A DNA stretch of 36,461 bases from CAZVWH01 sp964631175 (lineage in GTDB: Bacteria > Planctomycetota > Phycisphaerae > Sedimentisphaerales > Anaerobacaceae), in contig CAZVWH010000019.1 in the NCBI GenBank assembly GCA_964631175.1, forward strand, positions 1 to 36,461, written 5' to 3'. Shown one piece after another: positions 17,149 through 24,980 of the stretch. Position 1 is the first letter of the stretch; each line of letters opens with the position of its first letter. Position numbers and translations under genes: made by a program. The notes below the pieces were generated by a model, which was given only the letters and a program-made list of their open reading frames with translations, searched no databases and was not told the origin of the DNA.

Positions 17149-17914
17149 AGATTCCCATAAATATCCGACTAAAGGTGCCGAGTACGAGGCATACTACAGC
17201 ACGCAGCTCTGGGAGAAGTTTCTTTGGGCGCGTGAGCAGAAAATTATCAAGCAGATTTTAGAGAAATACTTTACAGGAAGGGACGTTCATCTGCTTGATT
17301 TTGCCTGTGGAACAGGACGCATAACAAGTTTTCTGGAGGACCGCGTAAAAACGTCAACAGGTGTTGATGTATCCGCATCTATGCTGGCAGTTGCCAGAGA
17401 GAAACTCAAAAGAACAGAAATAATTGAGGCTGATATAACCGTCGATAACATATTCGAAGGAAGAAGGTTTAATTTGATTATAGCTTTTAGGTTTTTTGTC
17501 AATGCAGAGCCGTCTTTGCGTTCGGCTGTGATGCAGGCCCTTTCGAGGCTGCTTTCCGAAGACGGCTACCTGGTCTTTAACAATCACCAAAGTTACGGCT
17601 CGCCCTGGATTAAACTGCTATATATGCGCCATCAACAAAAAAATTCTCAAAGCGTTTTTAATGTTATGACTATGGATGAAATGAACAAGCTCGTTGAAGA
17701 TGTAGGGATGGAGATAATAGAGCTTTATCCTGCCGGTTTTTTTCCTCCGCCGAAGATAGCAGTGCCGCAAATGGTAACTGGTGCGATTGAGAAAATATGC
17801 TGCAGATTTAAGTCTCTGGCGCAATTTTCAGAAAGCCCCATTGCCGTGTGCACTTGGCGTGATAGGCGGAACCGCCGCCCCGCTTTACGGGAAACGCAGG
17901 GGCAGGGAAGATGA
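17126..17914 (+). CDS. SAM-dependent class I methyltransferase
   Basis: 262 residues. Motif I is LLDFACGTGRI (56-66), the acidic ribose-binding residue is D81 in TGVDVSASML, and IIEADITVDNIFEGRRFNLIIAFRFF covers motifs II-III. It probably methylates a sugar or lipid-linked glycan. The next gene starts inside the stop codon (ATGA at 17911), so the two are translationally coupled with the kinase-like product. The C-terminal 19 residues (RDRRNRRPALRETQGQGR and neighbours) come from GC-rich palindromic sequence (AACCGCC, CCCCGC, GGGGC), unlike the rest of the protein, and look repeat-derived. The ATG at 17126 is preferred over the TTG at 17096. Confidence 0.85.
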   Translation: MTKKYSYRDSHKYPTKGAEYEAYYSTQLWEKFLWAREQKIIKQILEKYFTGRDVHLLDFACGTGRITSFLEDRVKTSTGVDVSASMLAVAREKLKRTEIIEADITVDNIFEGRRFNLIIAFRFFVNAEPSLRSAVMQALSRLLSEDGYLVFNNHQSYGSPWIKLLYMRHQQKNSQSVFNVMTMDEMNKLVEDVGMEIIELYPAGFFPPPKIAVPQMVTGAIEKICCRFKSLAQFSESPIAVCTWRDRRNRRPALRETQGQGR

Positions 17915-18714
17915 CGGTTGACGTTCAGAGAAAATCATTAATAGAGTTTTCCACCGACTCGGTACGCAAGGTTGGTGACGCTTCTTTGTTGGCTGTCGAG
18001 GCAACTAAGACCGCCAGGGCAGGAGAAATCGGCATAGAAAGCGGCTTGTTCTATGTCCCGAGAGTTTTGGACTTTGACCAGGATAGAGGTGTGCTCGAAT
18101 TGGAGCGGCTAAACGGTTTGGTGACACTACTGCAATTGGCGATTGATAAGGACGCTCGTTTACTTGAATTGACAGACAGAGCCGGCAGAGCACTGGCGGT
18201 CATTCATGAGCAATTAGTTCTGCCTGAGAAAATAAAGTGCCCACTTCCGCCTGAATGGATGGCCTCAAATTTTAACGGCGGCCCGGATCAGAATGTTTTT
18301 ATTCACGGTGACTTCGCAAGTGTTAATGTGTGTCTTCACGAGGCATCGGGCCGGCTGGTTATATTAGACTGGTCAGCGGCGCCGATTGTAGGAAGAAATC
18401 CAACTTTTGGCAGCCGGTATTTTGATATTCTCTGGTTTGTCGCATGCCTGTTTCGTGGTGCGCCGGGCATGAGATTTCTAAGATGGAATGCCGAAGGAAT
18501 GGCGGATGTATTTTTAAAAGGCTATGCCAAATATGGTTTGAATGATATTTCCAGCGAGCTCAAGAAATATTTGCCGAAGATTTGCCGGTTACAGAGACAG
18601 AAGATTTGGTTCCTTGCGGGACGAAAATCACCATGTAAAGCCGTAGCTTACTTATGCTCACAGGTGTTTTTGTACACCCATTTTCGTAAGTTTCTGCGCA
18701 ATTATAAATTGTGA
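17911..18714 (+). CDS. Kinase-fold phosphotransferase (APH/LPS-kinase-like)
   Basis: 267 residues of the protein-kinase-like fold. The catalytic loop is HGDFASVNV (132-140; H132, D134, N139), and the metal-binding D153 is in VILDWSAAP. VIHEQL (98-103) is the helix before it and VLELERLNG the hinge-like strand; the N-lobe lysine is probably K20 or K33, with E43 as possible partner. Substrates could be a sugar or lipid-linked glycan, as for aminoglycoside, choline or heptose kinases. It is 4-bp coupled to the preceding methyltransferase. It is followed 15 bases later by the polymerase/ligase gene. Confidence 0.82.
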   Translation: MTVDVQRKSLIEFSTDSVRKVGDASLLAVEATKTARAGEIGIESGLFYVPRVLDFDQDRGVLELERLNGLVTLLQLAIDKDARLLELTDRAGRALAVIHEQLVLPEKIKCPLPPEWMASNFNGGPDQNVFIHGDFASVNVCLHEASGRLVILDWSAAPIVGRNPTFGSRYFDILWFVACLFRGAPGMRFLRWNAEGMADVFLKGYAKYGLNDISSELKKYLPKICRLQRQKIWFLAGRKSPCKAVAYLCSQVFLYTHFRKFLRNYKL

Positions 18715-18729
18715 AATTGGAAGTTTTTT

Positions 18730-20178
18730 ATGTACGCCGGGTTTGAAAATGCAATAACTGAGGAGGACTTGTGGTACACAGATGCGCAGCGCTCATCTGA
18801 TGTTCAATTGCCGCCGGTGATGAACATTCTGCTTCTTGTGATTTGGTCGGTGATTGTTTTGGTCGGCCTTGCCGTGATATTTCTGGGCAGAAACACCATG
18901 GCTGGTATAGCAATCGTAGCGGTGCCCACGTTTATCGGCATGGTAATAAAGCCGACCTTTGCGCTTTGTATTATGATGCTGGCGTTGCCGACAGGAGCCG
19001 GTATCGGCGCAGCAATGGATTTCAGCCTCGACCGAGGTGTGGGCTTAGCTGTTGCGGCCAGCTTTGTGTTGAATTTACTGATGACTCGTCCCGGCCTGCG
19101 GCTCGGCAATAAGGCGTTATGGGTGCTTATTCTATATACGATTTGGGTGTTTTTAGTGTCTCTGGCGGCACCATATCTGGCGTTGGAATTACGGCGTGCA
19201 TTCACCCAGGTTCAGCTTTTAGCACTTACTTTTATTGTATATTGGATACTGCAAACAAATGACTGGAAAACTTTCCACTGGGCTTTGAGAGCTTATGTGC
19301 TCGGTACATTGGGGATGATTATATTGGCATTTATGACCGGTGCGGCGATTAGGACGGTCGCTCAGGACGCCGAGGCAAGATATTCCGCTACTGTCGGTCA
19401 GGCGATTGATGCTAATATGTTGGCGAGTCTTGTCTGCTTGGCTTTTTTGGCTGCTATTTACTTATTTGCTCGTGACAAAAAGATATTATGGCGGGTGGTA
19501 TATCTTCTCTCGATGCTTGTTTTTCCGGTAATGCTTATCAAGATAGGTTCTCGTGGAGCTTTGATAGCGCTTTTCTTTACTATGTTGTCGCCTCTGTTGT
19601 TTGTACGACAGGTCCTGCACAGGCCTGCGCTGGCAGTGCTGTTGCTTGTGGCTGTTTTGTTAGCTTCAGTCTCAGCCGGACTGGTCGCAAGCCGAGGAGG
19701 GCTGGAAGCCGATGTCGCCGAGCGGCTGACTAATATATACCGTGCCGAGGAAGCTGTCGGTTACAGAATGATGCCAATCAGAAAGGCCCTACAATGCGCT
19801 GTAACAAAGCCGATGGGAACGAGCTATTACGGCTGGTTTGAATACAGCGGGCTTCGAATCGTACCACATAATGATTTCTTTTTTGCTCTTGGTCTCTACG
19901 GCGTACCTGCTGCCGGCCTTTTCGCGTTTTTCGTGATTATGTTGATGTTCACGGTCAAGCGAATCCCTCTGGGATGGGAAAAGCTGTATGCCAGAGCGGT
20001 TTTAACATTTTTATTAGTGATGGGACTGGATGTTCCACAGTTGTATCAAAAGTACTTCTGGATATTTCTGGTATTTGTAATAGCCAGTGAGCAGGTAGCG
20101 GCATACCACGCGCCGGAAGAGAACCTTTATGCCGAGGATGGATATGAAAAAGAAGTGCCGGAATATGAGGAGGGTTGA
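18730..20178 (+). CDS. O-antigen polymerase/ligase (Wzy/WaaL-like)
   Basis: 482 residues, about twelve helices. The helix IGSRGALIALFFTMLSPLLF, a periplasmic loop with ERLTNIYRAEEAVGYRMMPIRKALQ and the PHNDFFFALGLYGVPAAGLFAFF helix are the Wzy_C/WaaL pattern (a conserved Arg in the loop and His-Asn-Asp before the following helix). It should polymerise repeat units flipped by the Wzx-like protein, or ligate glycan to a carrier; these cannot be distinguished by sequence. The polar C-terminal tail is acidic (EENLYAEDGYEKEVPEYEEG). Start at the ATG 18730, 15 bases after the kinase stop codon. Confidence 0.87.
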   Translation: MYAGFENAITEEDLWYTDAQRSSDVQLPPVMNILLLVIWSVIVLVGLAVIFLGRNTMAGIAIVAVPTFIGMVIKPTFALCIMMLALPTGAGIGAAMDFSLDRGVGLAVAASFVLNLLMTRPGLRLGNKALWVLILYTIWVFLVSLAAPYLALELRRAFTQVQLLALTFIVYWILQTNDWKTFHWALRAYVLGTLGMIILAFMTGAAIRTVAQDAEARYSATVGQAIDANMLASLVCLAFLAAIYLFARDKKILWRVVYLLSMLVFPVMLIKIGSRGALIALFFTMLSPLLFVRQVLHRPALAVLLLVAVLLASVSAGLVASRGGLEADVAERLTNIYRAEEAVGYRMMPIRKALQCAVTKPMGTSYYGWFEYSGLRIVPHNDFFFALGLYGVPAAGLFAFFVIMLMFTVKRIPLGWEKLYARAVLTFLLVMGLDVPQLYQKYFWIFLVFVIASEQVAAYHAPEENLYAEDGYEKEVPEYEEG

Positions 20179-20204
20179 TTAGCGAATTAGCGAATTGGTT
20201 AATT

Positions 20205-20226
20205 GTGAACTAATCCTCTAGTTCAC
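20205..20226. repeat. GTGAACTA inverted repeat in TTAATTGG-rich spacer
   Basis: GTGAACTA (20205-20212) pairs with TAGTTCAC (20219-20226). The spacer 20180-20240 also has AGCGAATTAGCGAATTGG and CTAATTCTCTAAT, similar to the spacer at 10550-10610. It has no T-tract, so a terminator role is not supported. Confidence 0.6.
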
Positions 20227-20257
20227 TAATTCTCTAATATTCTAACCAGGTTTTCAG

Positions 20258-21424
20258 ATGCACATAGCCATAGTGACAGTTTTCCCCACCAAGACCGATC
20301 ATATTGATGGTGGCGTTGCCGGTGTATCGAAATACATCGTCGATGAGCTTGTAAAGCATCCGGACGTTAGGGTATCTATCGTTGTTCCAAAAGGTAAATC
20401 TTGCGAAACTAATAACGAGCAATGGGAGAACATTGGTGTTTATAGGGCGGGTAAGAAAGGAATGTTCAGGTTTTTGCCAGGGACTGTTTACGATATTTTT
20501 GCAGGCAGACGGCAGATCAAATCTCTTTTAGGGCAAATCAATCCTGACATCGTACATTTTCAGAACGATACGTTTTTGGCGGCAAACTGCCCGTATCCTC
20601 ACGTTCTCACCATCCATGGGATCGTCGAAAGAGATGCGATATGGGATAGTCGATGGGCCCCTCTTCGATGGCTAAAGTGGCTGCTTTTAAAACTGACGGA
20701 AGAGTATGGGCGTCACCGAATCCCGAATGTTGTCTTAATAAGTGAATACGCCAAGAGATTTCTGCCAAAGAATAATAACTGCAAGACCTGGCATATTGAT
20801 AATCCTATTGCAGATTCCTACTTTGATGTCGATTGGCAATTTGAGCCGGGCAGGATATTCTGCTGCAGTAGAATCAGGCCGTTAAAAAATATTCTTGGTA
20901 TGATAAGGGCGTTTGCTGTTGTTCTTCAGCGATTCCCGGACGCTCAACTTCGCATAGCAGGCAATGCTGAGCCTGCTTATCTTAAAAAGTGTGAGCGGCA
21001 AATAGAGGCAAACAGCCTGCATGGCAATATACACTTTCTCGGAAATCTTGGTATTAGAGAAGTCCAATTCGAGTTATCTAAGGCAAACTGCTTAGCAGTA
21101 CCATCTTTCCAGGAGAACGCGCCGCTGTCTGTCGCCGAGGCGATGGTTGTAGGCGTCCCTGTGGTTGGGGCGAGAGTTGGTGGCATACCAGAGATGGTCG
21201 AGGACGGAAAAACAGGTCTTTTGATTGACCCTTATGACACAAAAGAAATCGCTAAGGCGGTTTTGAGGATTCTTTCGGATGAAAATCTCGCCTGCTCTAT
21301 GAGCCGACAGGCCAAAGAGGTCGCAAGACAACGCTTTATGGCATCGGCGGTATGCGAACAAACATTAAAGGTTTACAACGAGATTTTATCAAATAACACT
21401 GACCTACACGGACTTAAACACTGA
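20258..21424 (+). CDS. Glycosyltransferase family 4 (GT-B)
   Basis: 388 residues. The N-domain begins MHIAIVTVFPTKTDHIDGGVAGVSKYIVDEL (glycine-rich acceptor side) with VHFQND and LTIHG; the C-domain has FCCSRIRPLKNILGMIRAF, LRIAGNAEP, FLGNLG, and the EX7E motif ENAPLSVAE (E286, E294) followed by GVPVVGARVGGIPEMVEDGKTGLLI, typical of GT4 retaining transferases using a nucleotide sugar. The donor cannot be told. Starts at ATG 20258 after an AGG-containing sequence, without strong ribosome site. Confidence 0.93.
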   Translation: MHIAIVTVFPTKTDHIDGGVAGVSKYIVDELVKHPDVRVSIVVPKGKSCETNNEQWENIGVYRAGKKGMFRFLPGTVYDIFAGRRQIKSLLGQINPDIVHFQNDTFLAANCPYPHVLTIHGIVERDAIWDSRWAPLRWLKWLLLKLTEEYGRHRIPNVVLISEYAKRFLPKNNNCKTWHIDNPIADSYFDVDWQFEPGRIFCCSRIRPLKNILGMIRAFAVVLQRFPDAQLRIAGNAEPAYLKKCERQIEANSLHGNIHFLGNLGIREVQFELSKANCLAVPSFQENAPLSVAEAMVVGVPVVGARVGGIPEMVEDGKTGLLIDPYDTKEIAKAVLRILSDENLACSMSRQAKEVARQRFMASAVCEQTLKVYNEILSNNTDLHGLKH

Positions 21425-21446
21425 CTGACACTGACAGGGCATTAAC

Positions 21447-22397
21447 ATGGGTTTGAAACACGTAATAAGGGGCGTATTAACATACGTTCCGGAACTTGAG
21501 AAGCTCATTCCCAGCCGAACCGGCGGAACCAATTCCGCCCGCTATTGTTATTCGGTCTGGCTGAGACACCTTGTTATGGCCGAGCAAGCCGGCCTTAGCA
21601 CCCGGCCGAAAGTAGTTGCCGAGCTCGGACCCGGAGATTCTCTTGGCATCGGACTGGCGGCACTGTTATCCGGAGCACAGAAGTACTATGCGCTTGACGT
21701 AGTAGAGTATGCTGCTTCGGCTGTAAATCTTGATATCCTTGACGGGCTGGTTGAGCTTTTCACCAAATGTGAGCCGATCCCGGATCAGCAGGAATTTCCT
21801 TTGCTCGAGCCGAAATTGAAATCATACGAGTTCCCGTATGATATTCTAACGGACGAAAGGCTTAGACAAAATCTGGATGACGAAAGAATTCAGTCCATAA
21901 GGGAGACGCTAAAAAATACAAGTCATTTAAGTAACGGCGACATCGAAATCCGTTATATTGTGCCCTGGTACGACAGCAGCGTAGTAAAGCCGGAGTCTGT
22001 TGATATGATATTCTCACAGGCGGTGCTCGAACATGTCGATGACCTGGCTCACACATACAGGATCCTTTATAGCTGGCTTAAGAAAGATGGTTTTATGAGC
22101 CATCAAATCGATTTTGGATGTCACCATCTGGCGGAACAATGGAACGGGCACTGGGCATATTCGGACCTGTCATGGAAATTAATCAAGGGCAAAAGGCCCT
22201 ATCTTTTGAACCGGGAGCCTTATTCCACCCACAGGCACCTGTTGGAGCAGACCGGTTTTGAAATTGTCAGCGAGGTCAAAACTGCCGATAGGTCCGGACT
22301 TGCCAGAGAACATCTTAGTCCCAGATTCCGCCAATTATCCGAAGAAGACCTGACCACGAGAACAGTCCATATTTTGGCCAGGAAAACCCCGCGATAA
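21447..22397 (+). CDS. SAM-dependent methyltransferase
   Basis: 316 residues. VVAELGPGDSLGIGLAAL (57-74) is motif I, YALDVVEY the acidic strand and VDMIFSQAVLEHVDDLAHTYRIL the post-motif helix; the C-terminal half (DFGCHHLAEQWNGHWAYSDLSW) is long and might recognise a glycan or peptide substrate. It lies among glycosyltransferase genes, so it probably methylates a sugar of the polymer. The last residues (TPR) and the stop codon sit inside a hairpin repeat (22386-22459), so this repeat may have replaced the original 3' end. Starts at ATG 21447. Confidence 0.85.
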   Translation: MGLKHVIRGVLTYVPELEKLIPSRTGGTNSARYCYSVWLRHLVMAEQAGLSTRPKVVAELGPGDSLGIGLAALLSGAQKYYALDVVEYAASAVNLDILDGLVELFTKCEPIPDQQEFPLLEPKLKSYEFPYDILTDERLRQNLDDERIQSIRETLKNTSHLSNGDIEIRYIVPWYDSSVVKPESVDMIFSQAVLEHVDDLAHTYRILYSWLKKDGFMSHQIDFGCHHLAEQWNGHWAYSDLSWKLIKGKRPYLLNREPYSTHRHLLEQTGFEIVSEVKTADRSGLAREHLSPRFRQLSEEDLTTRTVHILARKTPR

Positions 22398-22492
22398 ACC
22401 TGTCCCCTCGGCCTTGCTCGGGACAGGCCTGAGCAGGATCGAAGGAACGCGGGGCTAAATATTTAGCCCCCCAAATTTATTTGGAGGGTTTT
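22386..22492. repeat. Hairpin pair of the GGGGCTAAA family with a 51-bp repeat in its loop (units 3 and 4)
   Basis: Unit 3: ACCCCGCG (from 22386) pairs with CGCGGGG (22448-22454) and continues CTAAA. Its loop is the 51-bp repeat 22396-22446. Unit 4, inverted: TTTAGCCCCCCAAAT pairs with ATTTGGAGGG (22462-22492). The two meet at CTAAATATTTAG. Nested insertion into a hairpin loop is seen directly. Confidence 0.88.
22396..22446 (+). repeat. 51-bp repeat, intergenic copy
   Basis: Matches 31429-31479 at 47 of 51 bases by hand alignment. It carries CCTGTCCC near the left, GGGACAGG inside (pairing with CCTGTCCC) and ends TCGAAGGA. Related ends are at about 10693-10716 (minus) and 26284-26300. Confidence 0.9.
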
Positions 22493-22500
22493 GACATCGA

Positions 22501-23766
22501 GTGAACATGAAGATCGCATACGTTGTATCGGGCATGAAAATGCCCTTTGTCATCAACGAAATTGATGCGCACCAGCAGGCCGGATGGCAAGTTCTGCCTT
22601 TGGCCGGTTGTAAGCGAGAGCAGTTTGAGGATTGGTCTGAGGTTATGATCAAATGGTGCAGGAGGACTATTTATCGCTCGAATATTTTTGTGCAAATTTG
22701 GATGACCCTGCGAGAAATGTTTACGCACCCGCTTCGTTTCTGGAAGGTCTGTTTTTGGGTAGTGACTTTGCTAACTCATAGTCCGCTTGAGTTTGTAAAG
22801 GCTGTTTATGAATTAACGACAGTTTGTGATTTTGCTTTTCGCTGCAGGCGGTTCGGCGTCGAGCATATTCATGTACATTTTGCCAGCCGGTCTTTAAGCC
22901 TTGGGATTATGCTGGGAGTGTTGACGGATTTGCCCGTATCGTGCACGGTGCATGCCTTCGACATATTTACCAGAAGCACAAACAGCCTGCGACCCCGATT
23001 AGCTGAGTGCAAATTCATAGCAGCCATTTCGCAATACAATATCGAATATCTAAGAAACACTTGCGGTCAATCCATTGCAGATTTATGTCACGTTATTCAC
23101 TGCGGCATAGATGTTGAAAAATTCAGAACCGTTTCACATAAGTTTAAGCCTGGCAGGATGGTGTGCGTGGCCAGACTTGACCGCAAAAAAGGTCTGGATG
23201 CAGCCTTAGAAGTCTGCGCCGAATTGAAAGAAAGAAATGTAGAGTTTTTATTCCAGATTATCGGCGACGGCCCCGAAAGAAAAGATCTTGAGCAGCAAAT
23301 TCACAAATTAGGTTTAGACGAGCAGGCTCAATTGCTTGGTCAGATGGCAAACGATCAGCTCATTCCGTTTTTCAGTCAGGCCTGTTTATTTTTCATGCCT
23401 TGCGTGAAAACAGAGAATGGTGATATGGACGGAATTCCCGTGGCGATGATGGAAGCGATGGCCTGCGAGGTGCCGGTGGTTTCAACTCGTATTTCCGGCA
23501 TACCGGAGCTTGTACAGCACAATGTCAACGGATTACTTGTGGAAAAAGCAGACCCAAGTATTCTGGCCGTGGCCGTTGGGAGTTTGCTTTCAGATCCCGA
23601 TAGGATACGCCGATTTGGTAGAGCCGGCCGGCTGCAGGTTGAGCAGAATTTCAATATCACCAAGACCGCAGCGCAACTGCGGCAATTAATTCAGGAACAG
23701 CGATATGAAAAGGCTGAGCATTCTGATCATCATTCTGACGTGCTTTGCTTGCAATCTGTACGCTGA
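22501..23766 (+). CDS. Glycosyltransferase family 4 (GT-B), colanic-acid type
   Basis: 421 residues. HVHFASRSLSLGIMLGVLTDLPVSCTVHAFDIF (124-156) and ISQYNIEYLRN (176-186) are N-domain features of the WcaL/exopolysaccharide GT4 group. MVCVARLDRKKGLDAALEVC (220-239), FQIIGDGPERKDLEQQI and DGIPVAMMEAMACEVPVVSTRISGIPELV (310-338) are the C-domain donor-binding motifs. Starts at GTG 22501 or ATG 22507 (codon 3). The last 21 codons overlap the next gene's start at 23705, and the tail (YEKAEHSDHHSDVLCLQSVR) is not family-like, so the stop may have been extended. Confidence 0.92.
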   Translation: MNMKIAYVVSGMKMPFVINEIDAHQQAGWQVLPLAGCKREQFEDWSEVMIKWCRRTIYRSNIFVQIWMTLREMFTHPLRFWKVCFWVVTLLTHSPLEFVKAVYELTTVCDFAFRCRRFGVEHIHVHFASRSLSLGIMLGVLTDLPVSCTVHAFDIFTRSTNSLRPRLAECKFIAAISQYNIEYLRNTCGQSIADLCHVIHCGIDVEKFRTVSHKFKPGRMVCVARLDRKKGLDAALEVCAELKERNVEFLFQIIGDGPERKDLEQQIHKLGLDEQAQLLGQMANDQLIPFFSQACLFFMPCVKTENGDMDGIPVAMMEAMACEVPVVSTRISGIPELVQHNVNGLLVEKADPSILAVAVGSLLSDPDRIRRFGRAGRLQVEQNFNITKTAAQLRQLIQEQRYEKAEHSDHHSDVLCLQSVR

Positions 23767-24916
23767 AACATATTGGATCGCTCCCAAAGGCAAGGCCTCG
23801 GCAAAAGGGACGGAAGATGACCCTTTCCCATCTATTCAGGCTGCTCTCAAGCAGGCAGGCGCTAGTAACATCTTCATATTTCAGCCCGGCAACTACGTTG
23901 GGCAGCAGATAACGGTTACTGCTGAATATGCCGGCACACCGCAACAGCCGACCGTTCTGAAATCTCAATATAAATACAAGGCGGTTTTGCACGGCTCACC
24001 GACACACAACATCTATGTCAGAAAGGGCTGCAATTGGGTAATTATCGACGGCTTTGAGAGCAGCGGCGCCGGATATACGGGCATTAAATCAGATGCGGAT
24101 TTTACAGTGATGAGAAACTGCCGAATCCACAATAACGCTCTTCAGGGCATAGAAGCTCATGGTGTTCGTGGGCTAGTCTTGGAAAATAATATTGTCGAAT
24201 ACAACGGTGAAAATCCTCAGTTTAGTCATGGAATATACGCCGACGGTGACGGTTTAACAATTCGTAATAATATTATCAGGTTCAACTCCGGCTGGGGACT
24301 GCATCTGTATCCAAAGATAGCTAACAGCAAAATCGAGAGCAATCTTATCTATGGAAACCAAAGATGGGGTATTGGGTTATATTCCAAATCGGATGTCGGC
24401 TCCAATAGAATCGTCAACAACACAATTGTTTACAATGGTGCCGGCGTAGGAATTAGGAACGCGCACAAAGAGATAATTGTGAATAATATCATCGTGAACA
24501 ATACCGGCTGGATTTTTGAGAAAGCCGGTCCAATTCACAATATCGACACTAAGATATTCAAAGAAAGTGACGCTTTGATTGACTATAATCTTTGTGTACC
24601 TGCATTTAGAGGGGCCGGGCTACACGGATTATCTGCAGACCCATTGTTTCTGGACGCACGAAAAGGCGTGTTTTATTTGAAAGCAGGCAGTCCCGCCATC
24701 GGAAAAGGCTCTAAAGAATATGCTCCGAGAAGAGACTTTTTTAATCGTAAACGACCCATAGATAAGGCTCCCGATTTGGGATGCTTTCCTTATGAGCCTT
24801 ACCTGCTTTCGCCTGAAGCCCGCAAGGATTGGTATTATCAGTGGCCGTTTGTTTTCAAGGGTCACTCTGAAACAATGCCGGATTTGTGGGAGCTGCCGGA
24901 AGTAACCCCGCCTTAA
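23705..24916 (+). CDS. Secreted right-handed beta-helix protein
   Basis: 403 residues. Signal peptide MKRLSILIIILTCFACNLYA, then YWIAPKGKASAKGTEDDPFPSIQAAL, the opening of many pectate-lyase-like or parallel beta-helix proteins. Repeated coils follow: GLVLENNIVEYN, GLTIRNNIIRFN, SKIESNLIYGN, NRIVNNTIVYN, EIIVNNIIVNN. A C-terminal segment (ADPLFLDARKGVFYLKAGSPAIGKG) is common in right-handed beta-helix proteins. It may be a lyase, epimerase or binding protein acting on the polymer made by this locus; no catalytic residues are recognised. AGGAAC precedes the ATG. The stop codon lies in the hairpin at 24906-24925. Confidence 0.85.
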   Translation: MKRLSILIIILTCFACNLYAETYWIAPKGKASAKGTEDDPFPSIQAALKQAGASNIFIFQPGNYVGQQITVTAEYAGTPQQPTVLKSQYKYKAVLHGSPTHNIYVRKGCNWVIIDGFESSGAGYTGIKSDADFTVMRNCRIHNNALQGIEAHGVRGLVLENNIVEYNGENPQFSHGIYADGDGLTIRNNIIRFNSGWGLHLYPKIANSKIESNLIYGNQRWGIGLYSKSDVGSNRIVNNTIVYNGAGVGIRNAHKEIIVNNIIVNNTGWIFEKAGPIHNIDTKIFKESDALIDYNLCVPAFRGAGLHGLSADPLFLDARKGVFYLKAGSPAIGKGSKEYAPRRDFFNRKRPIDKAPDLGCFPYEPYLLSPEARKDWYYQWPFVFKGHSETMPDLWELPEVTPP

Positions 24917-24959
24917 AAGGCGGGGCTAAACATTTAGCCCCACGTTTAACGTGGGGTTC
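24905..24959. repeat. Hairpin pair of the GGGGCTAAA family (units 5 and 6)
   Basis: Unit 5: CCCCGCC-TTAAAA-GGCGGGG (24906-24925) then CTAAA. Unit 6, inverted: TTTAG then CCCCACGTT-T-AACGTGGGG (24938-24956) and TTC. This is the simplest pair: both stems are perfect but different in sequence, while the flanks match the other units. Confidence 0.9.
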
Positions 24960-24980
24960 GCACAAAAAAGTAAATTTTAG

